From positions 480,624 through 544,623 of the forward strand of contig VZQC01000565.1 of NCBI GenBank assembly GCA_009823505.1: DNA of 64,000 nt, given 5' to 3'. The stretch is from Rhizomys pruinosus. Its lineage: Eukaryota > Chordata > Mammalia > Rodentia > Spalacidae. Numbering within the stretch: the stretch's first letter is position 1; each line of letters starts with the position of its first letter. The translations under genes were made by a program, and so were the position numbers. The notes beneath the pieces were generated by a model, which did not search any database, had not been told where the DNA came from, and saw only the letters and a program-made list of their open reading frames with translations. Shown one piece after another: positions 1 to 27,189 of this stretch.

Positions 1-15301
<15,301 letters not shown>

Positions 15302-17230
15302 AACACTGGAGGAGAGCATCAGACACCTTATCTGCCCCTCTGGCTTTTACCCTGCTGGCATTACCAGCCAGGTGTTCACTCTATGCTGAAGATCCCTGGG
15401 TGCATCCTCTGGGCCTCTTTATTCCCCTTTTGGGGCAGAAGGGAGTAACTAGTGCCCACCGGGACTCTCATTCCCCAGGTGCTTGCTGGGACTTGGGGAG
15501 GGTCTGTATCTGGCTGTTAATTGCTTCTGTATGGGGTTAAGATGATGCCTCTGCCTCACTGTAGGACTCCTTGAGTGGGGGAGCCTGGGTGTGATTATCC
15601 TGAGGAGTTGGGGAGTCACTCTCCTATGAGATTGCCCTACTCCTTCCTGTCCAGGCTACCCTGGCAACTGGTCAGACTAAGATCCTCAGAGGCTTTAGAA
15701 GCCTGGCTAAGTGAGACCAGAGGATGCCTCTGAATGAGTTTTATCTCTTTCATGGATGGTTTGAGTTCTACCTGGAGGCTTCCATCCATCCTAGTACCTT
15801 GGCTCTTTAGGGGAGGCTTCAGATTGTCCATGGAGATGTTCACAGTGCTGTCCCAAGGACCTGCCTCAATATCCTGAGGGTCATCTTCATTCTCCTTAGT
15901 ATGTCAGTCCTGTGTATTTCCCTACCCTTTTTGTATAATAGGAAAGGAAGGGGGGCTGTAGAACTTTTTCTTGACTTATACACCTGCTCCTGCCTATCCC
16001 ACTTTATCCTGGTGCTCTGAGCTGGGCAGCTGAAGACTCAGCCTAAGGGGGATGTCTCAGCTTCTATTTGCATAGCTTTGAGTCCCTGTGGGAGGTTCAA
16101 GGTCAAGCAAGTAGGTCAGTTATAGTTGACCTATTTGGCATCTTGGGGATCTGATTTGTCCCTGGAAGTCTGTTGCTGAAGTGCCCTGCTTAAAGATGGC
16201 CAGTAAGTGACTTTTTGTTTGGAAACCTGAGGCCAAGAGCTAGATTCCTAGCTTGAGGGAACCCCAAGCAGGAGGCCTACACCCCATGCAAAAAGATCCA
16301 GGTTTTGAAGGTCCACAAGGCCTATAGGTCTTCAGTTGAGGCACATCCCATCTCCATGCTTCTACCCCACAGATCCTGTGGGTGAGAATGTGTGGAGCGG
16401 AGAGAATCTCAGGATATGTTTTGTGTCTTTCTTCCCTGGGAAGCAGGGGTCACTTGCATCTGTCCTTTCTCCTTGCCTGTGTATTGCTGTTGTTGACACA
16501 CACAGGTGGTAGGAAGAAGGCAGAGATTGTTACAGCTCTTGATTTTCCTCTATTTGACAATGTTCAAGAAGGGACAGGTCAATTGGTAAGATGCAGCTTG
16601 GCTCGCTGGCCCATTTGAGTGGTGGATGGACATATGACCACCTACTCCTTGCTCCTCTGTACTACCAGGTAGCTTTAGGCTTTTGCTGTCTTTTCTGTTT
16701 CAATTTTCCTATCTGGAAAATGGGGACAGTGGAATTGACCGACTGGTGCAACAGTGAGGCGTCCTTTGAGTGATGTGGGTTAATATCAAGTCCCTATCCT
16801 GTTTCCTCTTTGGGGTTAAAGAGGAGATTAAAGCTAAATGCCATTTTCTTACATGTCCAAATATGTGTTTCTCACCACTGTATCACATTCTATCATGTGG
16901 CTATTGGCCCTTCCTAAGTCTCCTTTGTAATCAATGCCAAGTTATTCTAGCTATAAGTCAGTGTCTAAACAAAATGTAAACTAGTCTGGCATTTATTGGA
17001 CAAAAGCTTGGTCCCCCTTCACCAGTGCTTCCTCTACCTGCTCCTTCTAGATGATACAGACTTTGGTAGAATTATGTGCGGGTCCTTCTGTGACTCCACA
17101 GCATGGTAAGAAGAATCTAAAAGAAGCAAAAGCCCATTTGCATGGCTAACACCTTATGGAAGAGAAAAACCCAAAGGTATCTTTAGGAAGCCCAGTCACA
17201 ACAATGCCACGGTCTCAGTCTCATTAAATA
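15302..17230 (+). other. Def8: Def8 3' UTR and downstream flank
   Basis: This is unique, repeat-poor sequence directly after the Def8 stop codon, consistent with a long 3' UTR. I found no canonical AATAAA. ATTAAA hexamers occur at 16827-16832 and 17223-17228 and are possible poly(A) signals. The true mRNA end cannot be fixed from the sequence. Confidence 0.45.
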
Positions 17231-17713
17231 ATGTGCTATCTAGATTGGTGTGTGGTAAATCTTGGATAAAGCACAGATAAAGTAGATAACATACAAGCCA
17301 ATTCAAGTTTAAGAAGACATCTTACCTTCCCTATACCAGGAGCTTGAGTGGGCTGTTGTTTTGGGTGAATACTTATGGATTCATTAGGAGAAATATTTAT
17401 GTTGGTGTCAGACAAGGCCTGAGCCTGATCTGACATGTAGAGAAATGTCCTGTTTTTTCCTAATCTTCATTTGGGTGAGGTGGGATGCCTACAATGCTGC
17501 CTGGGGCTTAGGTTTCCAGGAAGCATTTTCACATTGTGTGTAGCATGCAGAAAATGTTCTGTAACAGGAGCCTTGTCTCCATGGAGTTCTTGATCATCTC
17601 ATTACTTATGAAGTATAACACTATCCAGCACTGTGTTTCTTTTTATATAGCCTCAGGCATATACATGCACTCATGTTCCAATATTGCATATGTATTTTTC
17701 AGAGGGGTTTTGA

Positions 17714-17961
17714 GGGGCTGGAGAGATAGCCTAGCGGTTAAGAGCACCGACTGCTCTTGCAGAGGACCCAGGTTCAATCCCCAGCACCCACGTGGCGGCT
17801 AAGAACCGTCTGTAACTGCAATTCCAGGAGAACTCCAGTTCCAGGGGAATCCAAGACCCTCTTCTGACCTCCACGGCACTGCAGGACACGGGTACACAAA
17901 CCTGCATGGCAGATAGTACACTCATACACATAAAAACAAACAAACAAACAAACAAACAAAA
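17714..17961 (+). repeat. B2 SINE (long variant) with TSD
   Basis: Sense B2 with an (acaa)n tail and a perfect 14-bp target duplication cagaggggttttga (17700-17713 and 17962-17975). It carries the roughly 19-bp internal duplication (ccaggagaactccagttcc) that only some B2s in this window have. Confidence 0.95.
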
Positions 17962-18008
17962 CAGAGGGGTTTTGAGTTAATATATTTCTATAGCTTTTTA
18001 TACCACCT

Positions 18009-18011
<3 letters not shown>

Positions 18012-18050
<39 letters not shown>

Positions 18051-18260
18051 TGTCTAACCTCTCTTCTCCCTCCCCAGTTTAAGTATCTCCTATTATCCCC
18101 CCCTCTTAAGTTCCTTCTTCCCCTTTACCCTCATGTTTCCTTGTATGATCTTCCCTCCTTCCTTCCTAGTTGAATACCCCTATTTTCCCTCTTGGTGACA
18201 ACTATTTCCTACCATCTTCCTCTTTGAGGCTCTTTCTTTCCCTTTATCTCCATGGTTCCT
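18012..18260. repeat. (CT)n and pyrimidine-rich tract
   Basis: A perfect (CT)19 run (18012-18049) is followed by about 200 bp of CT-rich sequence. Confidence 0.88.
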
Positions 18261-18269
18261 TCCCATTTT

Positions 18270-19030
18270 CCTGGCTCCTGTGTTACATCGGGATATATAC
18301 TCACATATAAGGAATTGGTGCTAATGATTGCAAATGAGGGAGAACATAATCTCCCAAAATAACACAGGCTATTGCCACAGCCCTTGATTACCTGCTAGAC
18401 TTGAGGGTAAGACCCTAAAGCAATAAGGACACACTTTGGACACAGGACTTGGAGCAATGGAGCTGGAAGCCTCCTCCCTGAAAACTAGATCTTACAGTTC
18501 TAGAGAATACTAAGCAAGCTGCTAAGGGAGAAAATAAACCAATGGTCCAACCCAACTATAAAGCCTAATAACCCCAATGACTGGCACAGCAAACTATCTC
18601 TATTGGTGCAGTAGTGGCACTTTTATCTAGGGAGTAATCAACAGCTATCTAATTATACTTAAAGCCCTCTCAGTGGAAGGGAATTCATGGGTGGCACTGT
18701 AAATATAGTAAAATACACATGGGTGGAGAGGTCAGATCCTAGAGAAAACTGTAGCTATATCATATCTCTGGACAAATGAAATTTCATACAGTATGCTTAA
18801 TATGGATCCTTATATTTACAGACAAGTATACTATGTATCACTCATCAAAGAAGCTTCTTTTTGCATTAGATGGAGGTTATTCTAGAGTTCCATATCTGGT
18901 CACACACACAGAATAGATGTCTAAGAGATTCACAGCCCTATGTGACATATCTACAGTAGAACCTCTAAACCTAAGGCTCATGGGACATAGCAGAAGCGAA
19001 GCTTCTACATACAACAGTGCAATGCACACA
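18270..19030. other. Unassigned intergenic sequence, probably old repeat
   Basis: No coding potential is seen. Phrases such as tattggtgcagtagtggcac and the resumption after 19268 with cattgctcagggaccattgc resemble old rodent LINE/LTR 3' sequence, but I cannot place them. Confidence 0.35.
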
Positions 19031-19039
19031 GAAAGACAA

Positions 19040-19266
19040 CTTTTAAAAAAATTTATTATTTTTTTATGTGTATGAATGTACTGTCTGTGTGTAGGTTGGT
19101 GCACCCGTGTTGTGCAATGCCGCGGAGGTCAGAAGAGGGTGTCGGATTCCTCTGAAACTGGAGTTAAAGACGGTTCTCAGCTGCCATGTGGGTGCTGGGG
19201 ATCGAAGCTGGGTCCTCTGCAAGAGCAGTCGGCACTCTTAACTGCTAGGCCATCTCTCTAGCTCGA
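19040..19266 (-). repeat. B2 SINE (short variant)
   Basis: Antisense B2 with an imperfect target duplication (aagacaactttt near 19033, aaggccaactttt near 19267). Confidence 0.85.
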
Positions 19267-19549
19267 GAAGGCCAACTTTTAGAGAATAAGAGACTGCAGA
19301 ATGCATGTCCCTGGCTAGGAATCCTATATTAAACCTCATCCACCCATTGCTCAGGGACCATTGCAGAAGAGGGAGTGGAAGATAGGGTTGGTGCATGAAC
19401 ATGAGGAACTTGGTCATATGAACCTGCCGCAAGGTGACCTATGCTGATTCATACAAAAACCCAGCACAGAACTGGGGAAATGGGCAACAGGCCCCAATCT
19501 TAGCTGAGGAACTATTGGCAACTGATTACTGGCAGGGTGAGGAGAATAG

Positions 19550-19640
19550 ATCTTTTTTATTCTTTTTTTTTTTTTTTATNACACCCGGTCCTCTGCAAGA
19601 GCAAGTCGGTGCTCTTACGCACTAGGCCATCTGCTCCAGC
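19550..19640 (-). repeat. B2 SINE fragment broken by an assembly N
   Basis: A T-run, a single N (19580), then only the 5' third of an antisense B2 (ctctgcaagagcaagtcgg...). Most of the element is missing at the join. Confidence 0.8.
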
Positions 19641-19890
19641 CCCAATCATCCTTTCACTTTAAGGTGGTGCCTAATCTTGAAGGTAAGATGTGTTTCTTGT
19701 AGACAGCATACAGGTGAGTTTTGTTTTCTAATCCAATCATCCAGTCTAAAATGTCTTTTTGATTGGGAGTTTAGTCTATTAATTTTTAAGGTTATAAATG
19801 AAAGACATGTGTTGCTTCCTTCCCCATTTTTATCATTTGCATTTTTTTGCATAGGTTTCTACTTCTGCATTATGCTTTTTAATTAATTGC
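19640..19890 (-). mobile_element. L1 ORF2 5'-end fragment
   Basis: The minus strand (19852 to 19646) reads the start of L1 ORF2 (endonuclease): NRLNSQSKRHFRLDDWIRKQ and CCLQETH. It is a short fragment with no following reverse transcriptase. Confidence 0.82.
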
Positions 19891-20440
19891 TCTTTCTAGG
19901 TGCTGGGGATAGTGCTCCTTTCTTCTTTCCACCATGTGGGTGCTGGAATCGACCCGGGTCAGAGGCCAAGAGCAAGTCCCAGCGCTTTTAACCACTAGGC
20001 CTCTCCCCAGGTGGTTTGCGTAATTTTAATATTAAGGTTTATAATTGAAAGATGTGTTGTTTCCTTTCACCTATTATCCATTTGCATTTTTGGTCTAGGT
20101 TTCTGTCTACTTACTGCAGTATACTTTTTTTTTTTTTTTTTTTGGTCAATTTTGAGACAGGGTCCCCTTTAAGTCTCCAGCTGGCCTGGGAGCTCACTCT
20201 GTAAGACCCAGGCTGGCCTGAACTCAGCAGAGATCCACCTGCCTCTGCCTCCCCGAGTGCTAGATAAAGGCGTGCCACCATGCCCCCACTGCAGTATACT
20301 TTTATTAATTTCTCTTTCTAGGTGCCTGGGGAATAGTTGCTCCTTTCTTCTTTTCACCATGTGGGGTGGGAATATCAAACCCGGGTTTCCTCTGCAAGAG
20401 CAGTTGGCAACTCTTAACTGCTAGGCCATCTCTTCCAGCC
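19777..20440. repeat. Local tandem duplication of L1 tail plus B2 head
   Basis: The segment taattttt...ataaatgaaagacatgtgttgcttcc through a B2 5' part (ccaccatgtgggtgctgg) occurs at about 19777-20021 and again at about 20022-20440. The second copy contains a B1 (20130-20286) with its own duplication ctgcagtatactttt. Many single-base differences separate the copies. Confidence 0.65.
20130..20286 (-). repeat. B1 SINE with TSD
   Basis: Antisense B1 in the second copy of the local duplication. Target duplication ctgcagtatactttt at 20115 and 20288. Confidence 0.85.
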
Positions 20441-20444
20441 CAAG

Positions 20445-20706
20445 ATTTTCTTTTTATTTTTTTTTTATTTTGATTTTGGTATGGTGTATGAATGTTGTCT
20501 GCATGCATGTTTGTGTCCCCGTGTCGTGCAATGCTGCGGAGGTCAAAAGAGGGTCTCCAGTTCCCACTGGAAACTGGGAAGTCTCCCTGGAATTGGGAGT
20601 TTCAATGCGTTCTCAGGTCCGCCATGTTGGGGCTGGGATCGAACCCTGGGTCCTCTGCAAGAGCGATCAGCCACTCTTAACCGCTAAGGCCATCTTCTCC
20701 AGCCCC
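20445..20706 (-). repeat. B2 SINE (long variant)
   Basis: Antisense B2 with single-base indels. It carries the internal duplication (ctggaattgggagtttc). Confidence 0.8.
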
Positions 20707-21128
20707 TCAACTTCTCTTTATATTACATTTTATGGAGGTTTTGTGCATTTCTTATGAGTTCTTAATAAAATTTAGGCCTCCGCCACTCCATGCCCCTCAT
20801 TGCCCCACACTGGATTCATGTCGGATATATGTTAAGTCCATTCCAGATAAGCATTTATAACCAGATGTCCCCAGTGCAAGTTCATCCATGAAAGTCTAAG
20901 TCCAGCTTATCTAGAGTCATCCTTCCCTAGAATCTACTGCTCCCCAACCACGACTACCACTACCACCAAAACCAACACGCACCGCACTTACTGGCAGGGG
21001 GGGGGAGGGAGAAGGTAGGGGAATGGGGGTTCAGTGCGAGCCTGGTAAACAGAAGAAGGCCAAGGAAAAGGGAAAGAAAGGGAAGACCCTGTGGAAAAAA
21101 AACCAAAAAAAAAAAAAAAAAAAAAAAA
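20707..21128. other. Unassigned sequence ending in G-, purine- and A-runs
   Basis: No gene is seen. A G-run (about 20997-21005), a purine-rich stretch and an A-run (21101-21128) precede the L1. Possibly a scrambled B1 remnant (gcgagcctggtaaaca). Confidence 0.35.
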
Positions 21129-21194
21129 GTGAAAGGATGGAAAAAAGTATTCCAAGCAAATGGTACCAAAAAGAAAGCAGGTGTTGCTATTTTA

Positions 21195-21398
21195 TTTTTT
21201 TATGTGTATGAATGTACTGTCTGCACGTAGGTTTGTGCACCCATGTTGTGCAATGCCTTGGAGGTCAGAAGAGGTTGTCAGATTCCCCTGGAACTGGAGT
21301 TAAGATGGTTCTCAACTGCCATGTGGATGCTGGGGATCGAAACTGGGTCAGAACAAGAGCAGTTGGTGCTTTTAACTGCTAGGCCATCTCTCCAGCCT
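21195..21398 (-). repeat. B2 SINE nested in L1 A (first)
   Basis: Short-variant antisense B2. Perfect 17-bp target duplication caggtgttgctatttta (21178-21194 and 21399-21415), with L1 sequence continuing on both sides. Confidence 0.95.
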
Positions 21399-21479
21399 CA
21401 GGTGTTGCTATTTTAATATCAGACAAAATAGACTTCAAAGTAAAAGAAATCAGAAGAGATAAAGAAGGCCATTACATTT

Positions 21480-21728
21480 ATTTTTAAATTTTTTTTATTT
21501 TTATTTTTTTTATGTGTATGAAGGTACTGTATGCATGTAGGTTTGTGCACCCGTGTCGTGCAGTGCCGCGGAGGTCAGAAGATGGTGTCGGATTCCCCTG
21601 GAACTGGAGTTCTCCTGGAATTGGAGTTACAGACGGTTCTCAGCCGCCATGTGGTGCTGGGGATCGAACCCGGGTCCTCTGCAAGAGCAGTCGGGGCTCT
21701 TAACCGTTAGGCTATCTCTCCAGCCCCA
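21480..21728 (-). repeat. B2 SINE nested in L1 A (second, long variant)
   Basis: Antisense B2 with the internal duplication. Target duplication ggccattacattt (21467-21479 and 21729-21741). Confidence 0.95.
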
Positions 21729-21817
21729 GGCCATTACATTTTTATCAAAGGAACAATTGACCATGAAGATTTCACAATCATGAATATATATGCACCAAAC
21801 TCTGGTGCACCAAACTT

Positions 21818-22036
21818 TATATATATATATATATTAATGTGTATGAATGTACTGTCTTGCATGTAGGTCTGTGCACCCGTGTTGTACAATGCCGTGGGGG
21901 TCAGAAGAGGGTGTCGGATTGCCCTGGAACTGGAGTTAAAGACAGTTCTCAGCCGTCATGTGGGTGCTGGGGATCGAACCCGGGTCCTCTGCAAGAGCAG
22001 TTGGCTGTTAACTGCTAGGCCATCTCTCCAGCCCAA
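21818..22036 (-). repeat. B2 SINE nested in L1 A (third)
   Basis: Short-variant antisense B2 starting with (TA)n. Target duplication ggtgcaccaaactt (21804-21817 and 22037-22050). Confidence 0.95.
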
Positions 22037-23325
22037 GGTGCACCAAACTTCATAAAGACAATTCTCCAGGACCTCAAGGCACAGATTAACCCCAGCACAC
22101 TCATAGTAGGGGACTTCAATACCCCACTGAGCACTTTGGACAGGTCAACTGGACAAAGAATAAACAGAGAGACATCTGAACTGAATGATATGATACACCA
22201 GATGAACCTCATAGACCTCTACCAAATATTCCACCCTAATACCAGAGAATACACTTTCTTCTCAGCACCCCACGGAACATTCTCCAAAATTGACCACAAA
22301 CTAGGACACAGAAGAAACCTCCACAAATACAAAAAGATTGAAATAATTTCATGCATTTTATCAGAACACAGTGCAATAAAGCTCAATATCAACACCAGGA
22401 TAAGCCCTACTATTTACAAGAACACATGGAGACTAAACAACACACTCCTGAATAATAATGGGTCAAGGAAGAGATAAAGAAAGAAATAAAAGCATTCCTG
22501 GAACTGAATGACAATGATAATATAACACAACAAAACCTATGTGATACTTTAAAAGTAGTTCTAGGTGCCTACATTAGAAAAACAGAGGACAAGTGAATGA
22601 TCTAACACTGCAGCTAAAAACGCTTGAGAGACAACAACAGATGAACCCTAAATGCAAAGACAGGAAGAAATAACAAAAATCAGAACAGAAAATCAATGAA
22701 ATAGAAACAAAGAAAACAATACAAAAAAATCAATGAATCCAAAAGTTGATTCTTTGAAAGAATAAACAAGAGAGACAAACCTCTAGCCCAGTTAACCAAA
22801 AGAAAGAAGGAACAACTCCAAATCAATAGAATCTGTGATGAAAGGCGAAATATCACAACAGACAATGAAAAGATCCAGACAATCATAAGGGAATACTTTA
22901 AGAACCTATACTCTATCAAGTTTGAAAACCTAGAAGAAATGGATGAATATCTGAAATCCTGGGAATCACCAAAGCTCAACCAAGAAGAGATTGACAGCTT
23001 AAACTGACCCATAATATATGAAGAAATTGAAGATGTAATAAGAAACTTCCCAACTAAAAAAATGCCCCAGTCTAGACGGTTTCATGCAGAATTCTGTAAA
23101 ACATTTCAAAAAGACTTACAACCATTACTACTCAAATTGTTTAGAAGGATACAGAGGGACTTCTCCCAAATTCCTTCTATGAAGCCAGCATCACTCTATT
23201 ACCAAAACCAGGCAAAGATACAACCAAAAAGGAGAACTGTATACCCATCTCATTAATGAACACAGATGCAAAAATTCTAAACAGGATTCTTGCAAATCGC
23301 ATACAGACCCACATCAAGAAGACCA

Positions 23326-23386
23326 AAGTGAGTTCCAGGACAGCTGGGGCTACAGGGAGACCCTGTCTCAAAAAGACCAAAAAAAA
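23326..23386 (+). repeat. 5'-truncated B1 nested in L1 A
   Basis: Only the last third of B1 (gtgagttccaggacagc... gaccaaaa) plus an A tail. Target duplication aagaagacca (23316-23325 and 23387-23396). Confidence 0.92.
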
Positions 23387-24622
23387 AAGAAGACCATCTA
23401 TCATGACCAAGTTGGATTCATACCAGAGATACAGGGATAGTTCAACATAAGAAAATCAATAAATATCATCAAGCATATAAATGGACTGGAAGACAAAAAC
23501 CACACCATCATCTCGATTGATGTGGAAAAAGCCTTTGACAAAATCCAGCATCCCTTCATGCTTAAAGTCCTAGAGGGAATTGGATTGGAGGGATCCTTCC
23601 TCAATGTAATCAAAGCCATATACAGGAAACCCACAGCCAATATCATCCTAAATGGGGAAATGACAGAAACATTCCCTTTAAAGGTAGGAACTCGGCAAGG
23701 CTGCCCCCTGTCACCACTCCTCTTCAATATAGTGCTTGAAACACTTGCTAGAGCAATAAGGCAAGAAAAGGATATTAAAGGAGTACTAATTGGAAAAGAG
23801 GAAGTCAAGCTATCCCTATTTGCTGATGATATGATTGTTTACTTAAGGGGATGCTAAAAACTCCACTAGAAACTCCTAGAAATGATTAATGGGGCGGGGC
23901 GGGGGGGGGCGGAAGAGGGGAGAAGGGGAGAAAAAGGAGAGAGAAGAAAAAGAAAAAAAAAATCAGTAGCTTTCTTATACACAAACCAACAAGAAGTCAA
24001 TTGAAGATGGAATTTCAAGGAGATCTTACACCAATCACAATAGCCTCAAATAAAATACCTAGGAACAACCTAACCAAAAGGGCAAAGAATTCTACAAAAA
24101 AATTTTAAAGCTCCTGAAGACAGGAATTGACAAGAAGATTAATCAGAAGATGGCAAACTCCTGTGCTCATGGACTGGAAATTAATATAGTAAAAATGTCC
24201 ATTCTACCAAACTCTTGTATAGATTAAACGCAATACACAATTAAATTCTCAAGAGTTTCTTCAAAGGCTTGGAAAGTCCTTTATTTTCAATCTTGGAAAA
24301 CAAAAGACCTTGAATAGCCAAAACAAACTGATGAAAAGAGCAATAAGGGGGGAATCTCTATACCAAACTTCAAACTATTACATGGCTATAGTCCTAAAAA
24401 CAGTTTGGTACTGGAACAGGTAAGAAAACAGACCCATTGAACCAATGGAACAAAATTGAAGATCCACTTGAGCACATACAAATTTAGCCATCTCATGCAT
24501 TTGACAAAGGTGCGAAGAAGACACAATGGAGCGAAAGACAGCATCTTCAGTCACGTGGTGTTGGCCAAACTGGATTACCACTTGTAGAAGAATGGATTAA
24601 ACCCCTACTGCTTGCCCTGTAC

Positions 24623-24987
24623 TGTCACGCGCAGCAGTCTCGGCCGGCAAGAACTTCACGCGAACAACAGGATTCTTCTGCAGAAAACTTTATTGTGTAC
24701 ACAGCTCTATTGTGAGAAGGACCCCACCGGAAGTGCAGGCGGAAGCACTGCTTTATATAGCAAGTTATTAGAGGGTCCATAGTATGCTCTAAGATAGTGC
24801 ACTGTTCCTGATGCCGTCAAATTTGCAATGTCAACAAGCGGAGCTTACGGACTAGTAGTCATGCGCAGTTTTTCCAATGCAAAGGCAACGGCGGGAAACC
24901 GCTTGATGTGAATCAGGAAGTCGGCGCATCTTTTAACGGTGTGGTCGCGAGGGACACCAGCACACTCGCTGCAGGTAGGCTACAACA
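24623..24987 (-). mobile_element. Solo LTR of an IAP-like (ERVK) endogenous retrovirus
   Basis: A 365-bp LTR. Read on the minus strand it starts TGTTGTAGCC, has a TATATAA box (+ strand 24751-24760) and an AATAAA signal (+ strand 24689-24694), and ends GCGCGTGACA. The 6-bp target duplication CTGTAC (24617-24622 and 24988-24993) and the CpG-rich, CCGGCCGAGA-like end fit class II (ERVK/IAP) elements. No internal viral sequence remains, so it arose by LTR-LTR recombination. It sits antisense in L1 A. Confidence 0.93.
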
Positions 24988-26172
24988 CTGTACAGCCAAA
25001 GTCAACTCCAGAATGGATTAAAGACCTCACATGAAAACGCCTAAATATCTGAAGGCTATAGGAGAAAAAGTTAGTAGCAGACTAACAAGACATAGGTGTA
25101 GGAAAAGACATTTCCTAAATCAGCACATGGCAGCTGCTCAAGAAATTAATGATTGGAATTGAAACTGCGGACCTCATCTAAACTCAAAAGCTTCTGTACA
25201 TCCAAAGAAACACTCAAGGAAGTGGACGAGAAGAAACCCAAAGAGTGGGAGGCACTTCCTGCAGACGATCTGAGCAAGCATTGATTTCCAGAATAATATA
25301 AACTATCTCAAAAACAAAGCAGGAAGACAACAAATGACCAACTCAATAGATAGAGCAAAGAAATGAACAGAGAATTCAACTGTGAGGTATATTGAGATAG
25401 GCTGAGAGCATATACTATTTTTTGTAACATCTTAAGAAGTGTTCAATTTTGCTTATAATTAAGGAATTGAAAATTAAAACCACTTTAGAATATTATCTCA
25501 CTCCAATAAGATGGCTAGGATCAGGAAAACCAAATCAGATTAAAAGTGCTGGAGAAGGTTGTGGGGAAAAGGGGAATCACTTCATCCAATGCTGGTGGGA
25601 ATGTAAAGCTGCTAACAGCCACCTATGGAAAGCAGTGTGGAGAACTATGGCAAAGTAACTTGGAACGAACTTGCCACTCGACCATAGTCATACGACTATC
25701 CCGGGTAGTGTACCCACAAGAGTCATCTTTGGCAGAGATTCATTCGCAAGCCATGTTTATTGCAGCTCTCTATACAATGGCAACAGAAGCTGGAACAAGC
25801 AGCTAGCCCCTAACTGATGAGTGGTTAGAGAAAAATGTGGTAATCTACATAATGGAATTCTATTCAGCGGTAGAAAGAAATGAACATTATTTAACTTTGG
25901 CAGGTAAATTGACTGGACGCTAGAAGTAAACACATGTCAGAACTATTACGATGAATTGTATCCTTCATCTGTGAATGCTAAGCACCAATTACCTAATTGT
26001 ATTGGCAAACTGAGCAAGATGTCAATGTGATCTGAAAACACCTGCGTTCTTATATATTTGTAACATCCTTAAAAAATAAGAAAAAGATTGAATATAACCT
26101 AATGTCCAAAAATAAAAATAAAATAAAATTAAAAAAGAAAGGATAAAGTGCAAGCCAGTAAAAAAAAAAAAA

Positions 26173-26590
26173 GGAAATATCTAGGTACTGCTGTAACTTC
26201 TACCAACTCTAACATCCACTGACAGTTATTCTTAACTCAAGTATGATTGTCATATGGTGACTGATTCTGTTATTCTGTCTGCATTTATGAGTTGATGTTC
26301 TAGTAGTTAACCTTTCTGGCTTCTGTGGGCCACACTGGATGAAAAATAGTCCTCTTGGGTCACATATTAAATACACAAACACTAACAAAAGCTGTTGAGA
26401 AAAAACATGTATAATTTTCATGATATCCACCACCACAGATAGCCCAAAAATCCCCATAGAAAGAATAATTACAATTATGTGGTGCCCTGATTGGAAAGTC
26501 TTAAAATCTTAAAATTGCCAAGCTGATCCTAAGTTTGTAATCACAAATAATTAAAATAACATGTCTAATAAAACATAATTTTTAATAACT
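26173..26590. other. Unassigned AT-rich intergenic sequence
   Basis: Between the L1 A tail and the next B1. No gene or repeat family recognised. Confidence 0.4.
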
Positions 26591-26822
26591 TTTTTTTGGT
26601 CTTTTTGAGACAGAGTCTCCTCTTAGTCGTAGCCTGGCCTGGAGTTCACTATGTGCCAGGCTGGCCTCGCAACTCCACAGAAATCATGCCTGCCCTGCTC
26701 CCCAGGTGTTGAGATTAAAGGTGTTCCACACCACACCTGGCCTAAAATAATTCTTAGCTGCATGTGGTGCTGGGAATCGAACCCCAGTCCTCTGTGAGAG
26801 CGGTCCAGTGCTTTTTTTCTTT
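26590..26822 (-). repeat. B1 SINE plus B2 head fragment
   Basis: Antisense B1 (about 26590-26745) is followed by the 5' part of an antisense B2 (about 26755-26815). Both carry single-base indels. Confidence 0.75.
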
Positions 26823-26837
26823 TTTTTAAAATTTTTA

Positions 26838-27055
26838 AGGGACTTGGAGAGATGGCTCAGCAGTTAAGCAGCACAATGCTCTTGGCAGAAGACCCGGGTT
26901 TTGATCCCAGACCATATGGCAGCTGAGAACCGTGCTTTAACTCCAGTTCCAGGGATCTGACACCCTCTCCTGATCTCTGCGGCACATGCACCCGACCACG
27001 CGGTGCCAACTAACATCGCAGACCGTACATTAATAACTAAAAATAAAATCAAAAT
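26838..27055 (+). repeat. B2 SINE
   Basis: Sense B2 (acttggagagatggctcagc... aaaataaaatc) with many indels. Confidence 0.8.
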
Positions 27056-27189
27056 TCAAATAATAACGAAAATTTTTTTATTATAATTTACATTTTCCAT
27101 CGAACTTGGGAGCAGAAACCTTCAGCAGCGCTTCAACAATCTTTTGGGCTTAAGTATGCTGTTTTGAGGACACGAGCAGATGCTGCTGG

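Larger units (their letters stand above)
21129..26172 (+). mobile_element. L1 element A (ORF2 to 3' tail), broken, with nested insertions
   Basis: Sense L1. The endonuclease part begins at about 21129 (ccaagcaaatggtaccaaaaag). The reverse transcriptase region at about 23522-23857 reads [20 protein letters not shown] and the catalytic FADD (about 23818-23829), then hits a stop. The 3' part runs to an A-rich tail near 26172. The frame is broken by many indels and stops. It is interrupted by three B2s, a truncated B1, a G/A-rich tract (about 23890-23958) and a solo LTR. It is a dead copy, and part of the indel load may be sequencing error. Confidence 0.9.

Noticed and set aside
17714..17790. tRNA genes in the heads of B2 elements
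   Set aside because: B2 heads derive from tRNA and keep A/B-box-like motifs, but they lie inside full B2 SINEs with tails and target duplications.
23522..23857. Active L1 reverse transcriptase
   Set aside because: The FADD motif is present, but the frame stops right after it and is broken up- and downstream. Both L1s in the window are dead and interrupted by other elements.
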